This document shows, piece by piece, positions 45,783 to 55,884 of a stretch of 64,000 nucleotides of DNA. Within the stretch, counting starts at the first letter, position 1; each line of letters opens with the position of its first letter. A model generated the notes under the pieces. That model did no database searches. It saw only the letters and a list, made by a program, of their open reading frames with translations, and was not told where the DNA came from. Made by a program: the position numbers and the translations under genes. This stretch comes from an uncultured Caulobacterales bacterium (GTDB lineage Bacteria; Pseudomonadota; Alphaproteobacteria; Caulobacterales; Maricaulaceae): contig CALLIK010000007.1 in assembly GCA_938009235.1 (NCBI GenBank), forward strand, positions 310,001 to 374,000, written 5' to 3'.

Positions 45783-48590
45783 ATGGCTCGCATCCCTCAA
45801 AACTCAGTCGGCATTCCGGACCGCGTTGCCGCTCCAGATACGGGCTTTTCGAAAGGTAAGCTGATTGCAGACTTAGACGCTTTGGCGGCTGAGGGCGGCC
45901 CTAACCTCAGATCGAATGTTCTAGGGCATTTGAAAACCCAATTAACAACAGCAAAGAATGACGCTCGCAAACGATTTGAAATGGGCCGCTTGGACGGCTT
46001 AGAAACTGCGCGTGTTCTGGCTGCGCTTCATGATGTTATTGTGACAGGTCTTTGGGACTTCACGACCCGTCATTTCGTCAGGATAGAAAAACCGTCTGAG
46101 GGAGAAAGAATTTCTCTCTGCGCGGTGGGTGGATATGGGCGCGGCGAAATGGCACCAGAGTCGGATGTGGACCTTTTGTTCCTAACAACCGACAAATCAG
46201 ATTCTGCCTATACGGAACGTGTAACGGAATATATTCTATATATGCTCTGGGATTTGGGTCTGAAAGTTGGTCACGCGTCTCGCACCGTAGATCAATGTTT
46301 GAAACTGGCAAAAGAAGATCAAACTATTCTGACAAGCCTTTTGGATGTCCGACATTTATCGGGTGATGAAGATTTGTCCGAAGACCTTTACCGTAAATTT
46401 CGCAAGGCAATTTCTCGTGGTAAAGGGCGAGGCTACATATCCGAAAAGTTGGCAGAACGCGATGCGCGCCACAGCCGCGATGGAGATTCGCGATATGTCA
46501 TTGAGCCTAATATAAAAGAAGGAAAAGGCGGTCTGCGTGACCTTCATGTCCTTTATTGGATTACCAGATTTCTTGATAAAGATGGTCAAATCAATGACCC
46601 TCAAGAGGCAAAAGATTATACAAAACTAGGTCTCTTTGATGAACGTGCCGCGCGCCGTTTCCGTAGTGCTGCGGACTTCTTGTGGCGTACGCGACATCAT
46701 TTACATTGGACCGCAGGCCGTCCAACTGAACAACTTAGCTTTGACATGCAGGTCAACCTCGCTCCAAAAATGGGACATGCGGTAGAAGAAGTCGAAGTTG
46801 CGGTAGAGCGTTTCATGCGAGAATATTTTACCAATGCTCGCGAAGTTGGCGCGTTGACTCGAATTGCTTGTGCCAAGCTAGAGGCGCAAAAAGCGATCCG
46901 CCTCCCCAAGAGCCTTGATGCACTTTTACCTGGGTCACGACGCAATTTGAAAAACAAAGACTTCGTCATTGATCATGGTCGCTTAATGTTTGCAGACCCG
47001 ATGACAATCCGCGAAAAGCCCTCTCAAATTTTGCAATTATTTGAAACGGCAGGACGGCGGAATATTGATATTCATCCAGATGCTTTTTCCGATATCGATT
47101 TTCGGCGAAACCTGATTGATCGTGAATATCGATGTAACCCAGAGCATTCAAAGATTTTTCAAAAGACATTGCTGAATGCCAAAGCGCCTTATGCCACGCT
47201 AAAGACAATGAATGAGGCCGGCGTATTAGGACGCTATCTTTCGGAATTTGGCGGGATTGTCGCGCGTACACAATTCAATATGCATCACGCCTACACCGTC
47301 GATGAGCATACGCTACGGCTCATCGATAACTTTGATGATTTGGCAAAAGGCCGCCTTGAAGAAGACATTCCTATTGTGACAGGTATCGCGCGTAGTTTCG
47401 ACTCTACGGCGCGCCTGACGATGATGTTGACCTGCCTTCTTCATGACACAGGTAAAGGCAAGGGCGACCAATGTATTGAGGGCGCGCAACTTGCCCATCG
47501 AGCCTGCAACCGTTTGGGTATCCCCCAAGATGTTACAGATGATGTTGCATGGTTGGTTCGAAGACATCTTGATATGAGCGAGACTGCGCAAAGGCGCGAT
47601 ATTTCTGACCCAGAAACAATTGCAGGATTTGCAAAACTTGTTGGATCAAAGCGCCGACTAGACCTTTTGTCGGTTTTGACAGTCGTCGATATTAAGTCGG
47701 TTGGCCCTGGGATTTGGAATGATTGGAAAGCAACCCTTCTAAGGGGGCTGTATCTTGCGACGAGTGCATATCTTAATGGGCGGGATGAATTAGCCCCTGC
47801 GGCTAAGGCGGCTGCGCGGAAAGAACAAATCCTAGAGCGATTGCCAGAGGGTAACCCTGAATTCATTGCTTCGATCACGGATTCACTTCCCGATACCTAT
47901 TGGTCTGGATTTTCTATGGCAAAACTTGTCATGCACATGCGGTTTTTTGAAACCTTGCTGAAATCTGGGCATGACCCTTTGGTGAATTCTGCGACGAAGA
48001 CACGCGTAAATCCTCGGCGGAATGTAACGGAACTTTGGGTTCTAACGCGGAATAGGCCTGGCCTCTTTCGAGACTTGTCCTTGTCTATCACGTCTAGCGG
48101 GGCTTCAATTACAGGCGCTAAGTTGAATACTGGCGAAGACGGTCTGGTCATGAATGTCTTTTATTTATTAAGCGCCGATGGTGAAGCCTTTGGCGCTCAA
48201 TCAGGACATTTACTAGAAAACTTACGTTTACGGGCAAGGCTTGCAGCAGAAAGTAAAACAGAAGACCTCGCGGTTCCGCAACCTATTCGGTCGCGGCGTG
48301 CAGGCGCGATTCCTGTTCGACCGCGTGTAAGGTTTCCAGAGACAGGTCAGGGCAGGGCTTGCATCATCGAAGTCCAAGGCCGTGATCGCCCGGGTCTTTT
48401 ATATGAATTGGCAGCCAAACTTAGCGAAGAGAATTTTGATATTATGTCCGCCCACATTGAAGTGGTCGGCACCACAGCCGTGGATGCCTTCTATGTGAGA
48501 TGTAGGAATTTGAGCGACATTCAAAAGAAAACGTTGCGCCGAAAGTTAATTAAAATTCTACGTGACCCCGATGCGAAAAAAGTCGCCTAA
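45783..48590 (+). CDS. glnD: bifunctional uridylyltransferase/uridylyl-removing enzyme GlnD
   Basis: A 935-residue nitrogen sensor that uridylylates PII under nitrogen limitation and removes UMP under excess. The nucleotidyltransferase motif GGYGRGEMAPESDVDLLFL is at about 115, the HD phosphohydrolase motif LLHDTGKGKGD at about 552, and two ACT domains (VLTRNRPGLFRDLS and VQGRDRPGLLYELA) that sense glutamine lie at the C-terminus. It starts one base after mutS and is followed immediately by murJ. Confidence 0.96.
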   Translation: MARIPQNSVGIPDRVAAPDTGFSKGKLIADLDALAAEGGPNLRSNVLGHLKTQLTTAKNDARKRFEMGRLDGLETARVLAALHDVIVTGLWDFTTRHFVRIEKPSEGERISLCAVGGYGRGEMAPESDVDLLFLTTDKSDSAYTERVTEYILYMLWDLGLKVGHASRTVDQCLKLAKEDQTILTSLLDVRHLSGDEDLSEDLYRKFRKAISRGKGRGYISEKLAERDARHSRDGDSRYVIEPNIKEGKGGLRDLHVLYWITRFLDKDGQINDPQEAKDYTKLGLFDERAARRFRSAADFLWRTRHHLHWTAGRPTEQLSFDMQVNLAPKMGHAVEEVEVAVERFMREYFTNAREVGALTRIACAKLEAQKAIRLPKSLDALLPGSRRNLKNKDFVIDHGRLMFADPMTIREKPSQILQLFETAGRRNIDIHPDAFSDIDFRRNLIDREYRCNPEHSKIFQKTLLNAKAPYATLKTMNEAGVLGRYLSEFGGIVARTQFNMHHAYTVDEHTLRLIDNFDDLAKGRLEEDIPIVTGIARSFDSTARLTMMLTCLLHDTGKGKGDQCIEGAQLAHRACNRLGIPQDVTDDVAWLVRRHLDMSETAQRRDISDPETIAGFAKLVGSKRRLDLLSVLTVVDIKSVGPGIWNDWKATLLRGLYLATSAYLNGRDELAPAAKAAARKEQILERLPEGNPEFIASITDSLPDTYWSGFSMAKLVMHMRFFETLLKSGHDPLVNSATKTRVNPRRNVTELWVLTRNRPGLFRDLSLSITSSGASITGAKLNTGEDGLVMNVFYLLSADGEAFGAQSGHLLENLRLRARLAAESKTEDLAVPQPIRSRRAGAIPVRPRVRFPETGQGRACIIEVQGRDRPGLLYELAAKLSEENFDIMSAHIEVVGTTAVDAFYVRCRNLSDIQKKTLRRKLIKILRDPDAKKVA

Positions 48591-50177
48591 ATGAAGCTTT
48601 TACGCTCAACAGCCGTGATTGGGTCATTGACACTCGTGTCTCGACTATTGGGTCTTGTGCGTGATATTTTGATTGCGCGCTTTCTGGGTGCAGGCGTTGT
48701 TTCCGACGCATTTTTTACAGCGTTTAAACTGCCAAATGTATTCCGCCGTATGTTTGCTGAAGGTGCATTTAACGCCGCCTTCGTTCCACTTTACGCCAAA
48801 CGCATAGAGCAAGATGGAGAGGTGGCTGCAGATGGATTCGCGAGCGAGGCGGCGGCTGCGCTCTTTTTTGTGGTGGCGCTATTGGTCATTGCGTTCGAGC
48901 TGACAATGCCGTGGGCGTTGAATATCATTGGTTCAGGTTTGGGAAAAACGCCAAATGCCTCTGGGATTACGCCTTATGATTTGGCGGTTCTCTATGCGTG
49001 GCTGACAATGCCCTATTTGTTATTTATGTCGATGACGGCTTTGTTCTCTGGCATTTTGAATACACGCAATCATTTTGCTCTCGCAGCGGGCGTACCGATT
49101 GTGCTCAATATTTTGATGATTGGCACGCTTGTCGCTGTCGGCGGCTTATCCTTCTCGCAACGGAATATCGGCCTAGCTCTATCGGCTGCTATCACAATAT
49201 CTGGCGCCATTCAGATGTGTCTTGTGATTTGGGGCTGCCGAAAAGCGGGCGTCAAATTTGGATTCCGCCGTCCACGTTATACGCCTGGGGTTCGCCGTCT
49301 TTTAACATTGGGCGTGCCTGGAATTATCAGCGCCGGCATCACGCAAATTAACCTGCTTGTCAGTCATTCGATTGCTGTACATCAAGAAAGTGCGGCGAGC
49401 TTTCTGACCTATGCCGACCGCCTGTATCAACTGCCTTTGGGCATCATCGGTATTGCAATGGGCGTGGCTTTGTTGCCAACTTTATCACGCTCCATTCGGG
49501 CAGGGGATGAAGCGGGTGCGAAAACCTCTCTCAATCGCGGCATAGAAATTTCGCTATTTTTGACGCTACCTGCGGCGGTCGCGCTTTACGTGATTCCAGA
49601 TTTTTTAATCGCAGGTATTTATCAGCGCGGGGCATTTACAGCAGAGACAACCTCCGCAGTCGCTAAAGCCCTCAGGTGGTTTGCTCTGGGCTTACCAGCG
49701 TTTGTCTTACTAAAAATTCTGACGCCTGCCTTCTTTGCGCGTGAAAATACACGGACACCGATGATATGGGCGGGTGTCTCTGCCGTGATTAACCTCTCAC
49801 TTGGCTACGCATTGTTTAAGGTAATCGGGTTCGAAGGCCTCGCCCTTGCGACAGCGGTTGCGGCTTGGGTGAATGTTATTGGCCTGTCAGTCTTGTTGCT
49901 GCGTTCGGGCGACCTGACTTTGGATGCGCGTTTGACGCGGTCATTCCCGCGTATGGTTCTGGCGAGCGCCGTGATGGGCGGCGGCCTCTGGTGGGCGCAG
50001 GCAAAGCTGCCTGATTTGGGCGCAACGAACATTTTTATGGATTTTATCTGGTTGGGAACGATCGTAGCGTCGGGCTTCATTCTTTACCTTGCAGCGGCCA
50101 CCCTCTTGCGGGCATATGACCCGGCAGATATAGGCAACGCGTTTTCACGTTCTAAAAAGACGCCACCGTCCGAATAA
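48591..50177 (+). CDS. murJ: lipid II flippase MurJ
   Basis: A 528-residue membrane protein of the MurJ/MviN MATE-like family with about 14 helices. It begins STAVIGSLTLVSRLLGLVRD followed by ARFLGAGVVSDAFFTAFKLPN and the conserved FRRMFAEGAFNAAFVPLY, where Arg residues lie in the lipid II cavity. It flips lipid II across the inner membrane for peptidoglycan synthesis. It directly follows the glnD stop codon, which suggests coupled translation. Confidence 0.96.
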   Translation: MKLLRSTAVIGSLTLVSRLLGLVRDILIARFLGAGVVSDAFFTAFKLPNVFRRMFAEGAFNAAFVPLYAKRIEQDGEVAADGFASEAAAALFFVVALLVIAFELTMPWALNIIGSGLGKTPNASGITPYDLAVLYAWLTMPYLLFMSMTALFSGILNTRNHFALAAGVPIVLNILMIGTLVAVGGLSFSQRNIGLALSAAITISGAIQMCLVIWGCRKAGVKFGFRRPRYTPGVRRLLTLGVPGIISAGITQINLLVSHSIAVHQESAASFLTYADRLYQLPLGIIGIAMGVALLPTLSRSIRAGDEAGAKTSLNRGIEISLFLTLPAAVALYVIPDFLIAGIYQRGAFTAETTSAVAKALRWFALGLPAFVLLKILTPAFFARENTRTPMIWAGVSAVINLSLGYALFKVIGFEGLALATAVAAWVNVIGLSVLLLRSGDLTLDARLTRSFPRMVLASAVMGGGLWWAQAKLPDLGATNIFMDFIWLGTIVASGFILYLAAATLLRAYDPADIGNAFSRSKKTPPSE

Positions 50178-50207
50178 ACGCCCAAATAAGTGCTAAAGGC
50201 AAAAGTC

Positions 50208-51242
50208 ATGACTGACTCAAATTCTGGTTCATATACTGGACCTGATCGCGTCTTCTCTGGAGTGCAGCCATCAGGCTCGCTTCATTTGGGCAATTATCTG
50301 GGCGCGCTCAAGAAATTCGCGCGGCTTCAGAATGAAAAAGACTGCGTCTTTTGTATTGTCGACTTGCACGCGATTACCGTTCCGCAAGACCCAGCCAAAT
50401 TGGCGGACCAAACCCGAGAGATTGCGGCGGCATATTTTGCGGCAGGTGTCGATCCGTCCAAGGCGATTGTTTATGCTCAATCGTCCGTTCGGGCCCACAC
50501 TGAACTTGCGTGGTATTTTAATTGTGTTGCGCGGACGGGATGGCTCAACCGCATGACCCAGTTCAAAGATAAAGCTGGTAAGAATGCAGAGCGTGCTTCC
50601 GTTGGCCTCTACACGTATCCCGTTTTGCAAGCCGCTGATATTTTGGCGTTCAAAGCGACGCATGTGCCTGTCGGTGAAGACCAGAAACAACATCTGGAAT
50701 TGTCGAGAGACATTGCGGGTAAGTTTAATCACGACTTCAATGCGCCTAACTTCTTTCCGTTACCTGAGCCGCTCATCAAAGGGCCGGGCGCAAAGGTCAT
50801 GTCATTGCGTGACGGCACAAAGAAAATGTCCAAGTCAGACCCGTCCGATGCCTCGCGCATTAACTTGACGGATACGCCAGACCAAATCGCCAAGAAGGTC
50901 CGTAAGGCGAAAACAGACACGGGCGCTGTACCTGCCACTGCAAGTGAGATGGAAGGTCGTCCTGACATCGCAAATCTCATTGGTATTTATTCCGCTTTGT
51001 CAGAACGCAGCGAAGCCGACATTATGAATGAACATGGCGGCGGCCAATTTGGACCGTTTAAAAATGCGCTTGCGGATGTTGCGGTGGAAACGCTCCGTCC
51101 TGTCACAGAGTCGATGAACCGCTATTTGGCGGCTCCAGATGAAATCGACGCGATTTTAAACAAAGCCGGCGATGCCGCAGCAGAGATTGCAGATCCAATC
51201 GTTGCAGATGTTCGCCGTATTATTGGTTTCAGAGGAGCTTAA
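50208..51242 (+). CDS. trpS: tryptophan-tRNA ligase
   Basis: A 344-residue class I synthetase. The HIGH-like motif is in [20 protein letters not shown] at about 18-37, and KMSKSDPSD is at about 206-214. It charges tRNA-Trp. The ATG at 50208 ([12 protein letters not shown]) is preferred over one 18 bases upstream. It follows murJ by about 30 bases; the order glnD-murJ-trpS is common in alphaproteobacteria. Confidence 0.96.
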   Translation: MTDSNSGSYTGPDRVFSGVQPSGSLHLGNYLGALKKFARLQNEKDCVFCIVDLHAITVPQDPAKLADQTREIAAAYFAAGVDPSKAIVYAQSSVRAHTELAWYFNCVARTGWLNRMTQFKDKAGKNAERASVGLYTYPVLQAADILAFKATHVPVGEDQKQHLELSRDIAGKFNHDFNAPNFFPLPEPLIKGPGAKVMSLRDGTKKMSKSDPSDASRINLTDTPDQIAKKVRKAKTDTGAVPATASEMEGRPDIANLIGIYSALSERSEADIMNEHGGGQFGPFKNALADVAVETLRPVTESMNRYLAAPDEIDAILNKAGDAAAEIADPIVADVRRIIGFRGA

Positions 51243-51245
51243 TTC

Positions 51246-51737
51246 ATGCGCCACTTTTTAATAACGACCGCCATTTTTGCTTTAGCCGCTCCGCTGCTTT
51301 CGGGCTGTGGAGGTGATGAGCATACGCATTCTGGCGAAGGTATCGAGATTTCGAATGCTCGTATCAATCCGCCTCTGCCAGGCCAAACGACAGGCGTCGC
51401 CTTTTTCCGCCTGGACAATCATGGGGATGATGATCGACTGCTTTCAGTTTCGTCGTCCATCAGTAGCCGCGTGGAATTGCACTCTCATATAGACGAAGGC
51501 GGCGTCATGAAAATGCGCCGCGTTGAGGGTGTTGATCTGAAACACGGCGAAGCTGTTGAGCTAAAACCGGGTAGTTATCATGTCATGATGTTTGATACAG
51601 AGATAGCGCTTGGCGATGAAGCTGTTCTGACTCTAGATTTCGAAACAGCAGATGACCTGACTGTCGTTGCACCTGTCGTGATGCGCGGCAAAATGCCGAC
51701 GGGTGATATGGACGCGGGTAGTCATACGGGTCACTAG
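51246..51737 (+). CDS. PCu(A)C-type copper chaperone lipoprotein
   Basis: A 163-residue lipoprotein (lipobox LSGC) of the PCu(A)C/DUF461 family. The full copper signature H-x10-M-x21-H-x-M is present, from the first His of ELHSHIDEGG to HVMMF. The protein delivers Cu(I) to cytochrome oxidase in the periplasm. An extra His pair near the mature N-terminus (DEHTHSGEG) may bind copper. It starts four bases after trpS. Confidence 0.92.
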   Translation: MRHFLITTAIFALAAPLLSGCGGDEHTHSGEGIEISNARINPPLPGQTTGVAFFRLDNHGDDDRLLSVSSSISSRVELHSHIDEGGVMKMRRVEGVDLKHGEAVELKPGSYHVMMFDTEIALGDEAVLTLDFETADDLTVVAPVVMRGKMPTGDMDAGSHTGH

Positions 51738-51741
51738 CAGT

Positions 51742-52698
51742 TTATTTAAATTCAAGCGTTTTGAGTGATTTTGATTTCTTGATCCGCTTTAATTCTGCTT
51801 GGAAATTCTCATAGCGTGCGCGCGTTGTCGGGTGAGAGCTGTTGTTTGAATCGCCGCCTTCATGTGGGTGGGCGGCCCGCTCCCAATAGGCGACGGCTTC
51901 ATTTACATCATATCCAGCACGGGCCATCAACACGAGCGCCATGCGATCGGCTTCCAGTTCCAAGGTTTGACTCTGTGGCATCTTGGCGTGTCCTGCAATC
52001 ACGTGTCCCATTTCATGCGCTATGACGAGCGCCAGATTGGTGTCATCGGGAACCGCGTTCATCAACGCGGAGGTGATGAGGACATCTTCGCCATCAGTGT
52101 GGCCGTTGACGGTCTCTGAAAAAATGACTTTGGCCTGAACATCGCAGGCTGTGGTTGGTTTTATGCGAGCGAGGTACTCTTGGCCTTCGGGGGTTTGGAT
52201 GCGGACTTTCGACAAGACGCTCTCAAATCCATTCTGCAATACGGCTCTATTATAGACCGTCATTACTTTATCAGGGCTGATTTCATGTTCATTGACGGCC
52301 ATGATTTCATCACCGGGCGTAAGCTTCTGTTCCGCCGCAGAGGTGTTTGGCCGCACGCTCCGTATGAAAAGACCGCCTTCTTTTATACCCAACATGACCT
52401 TTGCCATGGATTGAACCGATTGCGGATAGTCTTCCAAACGGTGAATTGAAAACCCCGGGTCACGGATCAGATTTGGGCAGAGAGATGTATTGGATATACG
52501 TAAGGAGGCGGCGACGCGGTCTAAACGTAGGTTCAACGCCTGATACTCGGCCAATACATCTTCGAACGTTGTATCATTAGGCCGCGTGACTGAGGCGGGA
52601 GTCTGTATTTGCGGGATTCCGGTTTCAAGCGCGTCTGTGGTCTCGCCGCAGGCTGACAGTAGAGCGAGGGTCGCGCAAAACGTTACATATCGCATCAT
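51742..52698 (-). CDS. M48-family metalloprotease with PDZ domain (lipoprotein)
   Basis: A 318-residue lipoprotein (lipobox LSAC). A PDZ-like domain (GIKEGGLFIRSVRPNTSAAEQ and GDEIMAVNEHEI) is followed by a zinc protease domain with HExxH in VIAHEMGHVIAGHAKM and the third ligand Glu in LELEADRMALVLMARAGYD. BepA-type periplasmic proteases with this domain control outer-membrane quality. Its start overlaps the stop of the next M48 gene (ATGA), and the two are paralogues. Confidence 0.85.
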   Translation of the reverse strand: MMRYVTFCATLALLSACGETTDALETGIPQIQTPASVTRPNDTTFEDVLAEYQALNLRLDRVAASLRISNTSLCPNLIRDPGFSIHRLEDYPQSVQSMAKVMLGIKEGGLFIRSVRPNTSAAEQKLTPGDEIMAVNEHEISPDKVMTVYNRAVLQNGFESVLSKVRIQTPEGQEYLARIKPTTACDVQAKVIFSETVNGHTDGEDVLITSALMNAVPDDTNLALVIAHEMGHVIAGHAKMPQSQTLELEADRMALVLMARAGYDVNEAVAYWERAAHPHEGGDSNNSSHPTTRARYENFQAELKRIKKSKSLKTLEFK

Positions 52699-53681
52699 GA
52701 TTTAGATGAGTTATCTTTATTTATGAGGTTCGGCAAAAGAGGCACCCCCGCCGCTTGCTTGGCCTTTATCTCGTCGCGACCCGCGCGAATGCGTAGATAT
52801 CGATCGGGGAATGTCGGGTGAGTTTTGGCGCGGTTGATGCCTTTAGGAGACGCCGTCGCGAGACGTCGCCAAAAGGCTTCAACGCCATCGGGAGAATAAC
52901 CCGACCGTACAAGATAATAGAGGCCGACATAATCTGCCTCGCTTTCAAATGGCCGCGTATAGCGTGTCCCGCCGAGACTAACGATATAGTTCACGGTGAC
53001 TTTGCGTATATGGCTCATGGTGTTGTGACCTAATTCATGGCCAACAATAAGGGCGAGTTCTTCATCATTTTTGGTAAAATCCATCATACCTGCAGTGACG
53101 GTAATATTCCGCCCGTCAGCATAGGCATTCACAACAGAACTACCGCTTAGCCGTAGGTTATAATTGCAGGCCGAGACAGGCGTGACGGACAGAGACACAG
53201 TCTCGTCGCCGCGTTTAACCTCGATGGTATTATCAGCCAGCAGTTCACGCCATGTTTTACCGCTTAGTTTCGCAGGCTCCCCTGCCTCATTCAGGATCAC
53301 GTCGCCGCGTTTAAACCCAGCTACGTCTGCAGGACCGCCTTTGGCGATATGGAAAATACTTGGTTCAGTTTCTGCACCCAAAACACGTGTTGCCGCAGAG
53401 CGTAACTTCTTGGGGTAAGATTTCACGGTGTGCATTTTCACACCAATTGAAGGTTTAACCTTGGGGCAAAGTTCTGCATTCGCCGTCAACACGGGCCAAC
53501 CTATATTTAAGAGTTCAGCGCCATTCGCCTCAACCTTTCTTAAGGCGTCAGTTTCTTGCCGTTGTGTTTCCGCAACCAAGTCCTGCGCATTGACGTCAGG
53601 CAACCTTGTATTGATGCCTGCGCAGGACGCTAATCCAGTGCAGAGCAAGGCGGTGAGGTAGGAAGTGGGGCAATGTGTCAT
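52695..53681 (-). CDS. M48-family metalloprotease with PDZ domain (lipoprotein), paralogue
   Basis: A 328-residue lipoprotein with signal peptide and lipobox LASC. PDZ-like sequence HIAKGGPADVAGFKRGDVIL precedes the protease domain with HExxH in LIVGHELGHNTMSHIRK and the Glu ligand in FESEADYVGLYYLVRSGY. It shares domain order with the downstream protein, and the two overlap by four bases. The ATG at 53681 was chosen because an ATG 39 bases upstream would put an unusual tail before the signal peptide. Substrates are unknown. Confidence 0.85.
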   Translation of the reverse strand: MTHCPTSYLTALLCTGLASCAGINTRLPDVNAQDLVAETQRQETDALRKVEANGAELLNIGWPVLTANAELCPKVKPSIGVKMHTVKSYPKKLRSAATRVLGAETEPSIFHIAKGGPADVAGFKRGDVILNEAGEPAKLSGKTWRELLADNTIEVKRGDETVSLSVTPVSACNYNLRLSGSSVVNAYADGRNITVTAGMMDFTKNDEELALIVGHELGHNTMSHIRKVTVNYIVSLGGTRYTRPFESEADYVGLYYLVRSGYSPDGVEAFWRRLATASPKGINRAKTHPTFPDRYLRIRAGRDEIKAKQAAGVPLLPNLINKDNSSKS

Positions 53682-53761
53682 GGTCCGACTCTCATGCACC
53701 GATATGTCACATCTGGTCAATGCGGGTTGCGTATGACGCTCACCTGTCCCACATAGCTGTC

Positions 53762-54340
53762 ATGTTTATTCAAACCGAAGATACGCCGAACCCGGCGACG
53801 TTAAAATTCCTACCTGGCAAAGAGGTGGTTGGCCCCGAAGGGCGTGTCCGCGAATATACGCGCGGCGAAGCTGTCACCGATGCGCCTATGGCTGAGATGT
53901 TATTCATGATCCCAGACGTACACCGCGTCTTTTTTGGGAATGATTATATCTCCGTTACGCGCGGCGAAGATTCGCAGTGGAAACACCTCAAGCCTGCCGT
54001 ACTCGGCGCGATCATGGATTTCTATGTCGCGGGCGGCACGCCGCTGCTGGATCAACTCCAAGCGGGCGAAGTAGATGAGCGCGTCTATGAAGGCGATACG
54101 CTAGAAATTGTAGAACAGATCAAAGAGTTGATTGAACTTCGTGTGCGCCCTGCTGTGGCCGAAGATGGCGGCGATATTGTTTTCAAACATTTTGACGACA
54201 CAGACGGAACGGTTTTTCTGGAAATGCGCGGCGCCTGTGCGGGGTGCCCATCTTCTACCATGACGTTGAAACACGGCATCGAAAACTTGCTAAAGCATTA
54301 CGTCCCAGAAGTGACGAGCGTCGAACAGAGCACAGCTTAA
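53762..54340 (+). CDS. NifU-like Fe-S scaffold protein
   Basis: A 192-residue protein beginning FIQTEDTPNPATLKFLPGK (the Nfu N-terminal domain) and ending in a NifU C-domain with the cluster-binding CxxC in MRGACAGCPSSTMTL. It carries [4Fe-4S] clusters to target enzymes. Alphaproteobacteria commonly pair it with tsaB, as here (ATG five bases after its stop). The ATG at 53762 is the conserved start; earlier in-frame ATGs would overlap the divergent protease gene. Confidence 0.92.
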   Translation: MFIQTEDTPNPATLKFLPGKEVVGPEGRVREYTRGEAVTDAPMAEMLFMIPDVHRVFFGNDYISVTRGEDSQWKHLKPAVLGAIMDFYVAGGTPLLDQLQAGEVDERVYEGDTLEIVEQIKELIELRVRPAVAEDGGDIVFKHFDDTDGTVFLEMRGACAGCPSSTMTLKHGIENLLKHYVPEVTSVEQSTA

Positions 54341-54345
54341 CCTCC

Positions 54346-54942
54346 ATGCTTGTGTTGGGTTTAGACACAACGGGGCCTGATTGCTCAGTCTCGATTGTGG
54401 ATGATGCGACAATTTATGCCCACATCAGCCGCAATATTGGCCGAGGGCATGCCGAAGTATTGGCGGGCATGGTGGCCGAGGCTTTTGAGACCGCAAATCT
54501 AAAACCTAATGATATAGACCGATTGGCCGTCTGTACGGGACCGGGCAGTTTCACAGGGCTGCGTGTCGCGTTGTCTTTTGCGCTGGGGTTTGCCTTGCCG
54601 CGCGGATTGCCTGTTGTTGGTATTGATGCGTTAGCCGTTGCAGCCAGCACACGTGAACCAGAAGGTGTTCAATTCATGAGTGCTTTTCGAGATGTGCGTC
54701 GCGGCGAAGTCTTTTATGGCGAATTTAGTAATGGATATGCGATGGGAGACATACGCGCCATGCCTCGTGAAGAGATGGAGCGCTTAAATAACATCGTTCA
54801 ATTTGATTTGGTCGAAGCAGAAACAATCGACACCCGTATCCTCGCATGGCTCGCGATTGACCGTGACCCTGCTACGCACCCCGCCGAGCCGTTATATTCA
54901 CGCGGACCTGATGCGAAGCTGCCGGGCGGCAAGTCACTTTAA
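54346..54942 (+). CDS. tsaB: tRNA threonylcarbamoyladenosine biosynthesis protein TsaB
   Basis: A 198-residue ASKHA-fold protein starting LVLGLDTTGPDCSVSIVDD with the conserved CTGPGSFTGLRVALSFALG. With TsaD and TsaE it makes t6A37 in ANN-decoding tRNAs. The chosen ATG lies five bases after the NifU-like stop. The stop codon shares its last base with the rimI start (TAATG). Confidence 0.95.
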   Translation: MLVLGLDTTGPDCSVSIVDDATIYAHISRNIGRGHAEVLAGMVAEAFETANLKPNDIDRLAVCTGPGSFTGLRVALSFALGFALPRGLPVVGIDALAVAASTREPEGVQFMSAFRDVRRGEVFYGEFSNGYAMGDIRAMPREEMERLNNIVQFDLVEAETIDTRILAWLAIDRDPATHPAEPLYSRGPDAKLPGGKSL

Positions 54943-55403
54943 TGGAAACTGTCTTGCGAGAGCTCACCGCGCGTGACGCCCGTGAGATGGCAGACATTCA
55001 CGCACAGAGCTTCGCACCGCCATATGGCACTGGCGGTTGGCCTGCGCTTGAAATGGCGACCCACACACAAAAAGACACCTGCTGTGGCGTGGACGTTGAG
55101 GGTCAACTCGCCGCCTTTATTATTATCTCGGTCGCCGCAGATCAGGCGGAAATCCTAACCATCGCGACCGTCATTGCCGCGCGGCGCACAGGTTTGGCTC
55201 GAGAGATTTTACGCCTGTCCACTGCGCCCCTAATAACACGCGGCGTGGTAGACCTGTTTCTAGAAGTCGCGGAAGATAACGCCGCCGCCATCGCGTTATA
55301 CCGCAGCACTGGATTTATCCCGATGGGGCGACGTCCCGCATATTACCGCCGTGCAGGGGGACGCGTCGCGGCGCTGACATTGTCGAAAAAGCTCTCGCCC
55401 TGA
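54942..55403 (+). CDS. rimI: GNAT acetyltransferase RimI
   Basis: A 153-residue GNAT protein whose core has ILTIATVIAARRTGLAREIL, where the usual R/Q-x-x-G-x-A acetyl-CoA loop is present as RRTGLA, and the late motif DLFLEVAEDNAAAIALYRSTGF. RimI acetylates ribosomal protein S18 and sometimes other N-termini. It overlaps tsaB by one base and is followed by fur. Confidence 0.9.
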   Translation: METVLRELTARDAREMADIHAQSFAPPYGTGGWPALEMATHTQKDTCCGVDVEGQLAAFIIISVAADQAEILTIATVIAARRTGLAREILRLSTAPLITRGVVDLFLEVAEDNAAAIALYRSTGFIPMGRRPAYYRRAGGRVAALTLSKKLSP

Positions 55404-55469
55404 AGTTCTTCTTTTAAAAAAAGTTGGCTACATCTGGACGGCAGGTGCAACTCACCCTAGTGATGTCTA

Positions 55470-55880
55470 ATGACCAGTATTCTCGAAACCAGATGTATTG
55501 AGCGCGGCCTGCGCATGACGGACCAACGGCGCATCATCGCCAAGGTCCTATCAGAGGCCACAGACCATCCCGACGCGGAAGAGGTTTACACTCGCGCCAG
55601 TTCGCATGACCCAAAGATTTCACTCGCGACGGTTTACCGCACAGTGCGTCTTTTTGATGAAGCGGGCATTATCGAGACACATGATTTCCGAGACGGGCGC
55701 GCGCGCTATGAACTTGCAGAAGGCGATCATCATGATCACCTGATTGATGTGCAAACGGGCGACGTCATTGAATTTGTCGATGACGAAATCGAAGAGCTAC
55801 AAAAACGTATCGCCGAAAAACTAGGCTACGAACTCGTCGATCACCGCATGGAACTCTACGGCCGTAAAAAAACGACTTAA
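55470..55880 (+). CDS. fur: Fur-family metal-responsive regulator
   Basis: A 136-residue winged-helix regulator with LATVYRTVRLFDEAGIIETH for DNA contact, followed by the metal-sensing His cluster EGDHHDHLIDVQTGDVIEF. The CxxC pair seen in E. coli Fur is replaced by DVQTG, which is typical of alphaproteobacterial Fur/Mur. It may therefore sense manganese or iron. It sits downstream of rimI and tsaB, a common alphaproteobacterial order. Confidence 0.92.
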   Translation: MTSILETRCIERGLRMTDQRRIIAKVLSEATDHPDAEEVYTRASSHDPKISLATVYRTVRLFDEAGIIETHDFRDGRARYELAEGDHHDHLIDVQTGDVIEFVDDEIEELQKRIAEKLGYELVDHRMELYGRKKTT

Positions 55881-55884
55881 CGCA

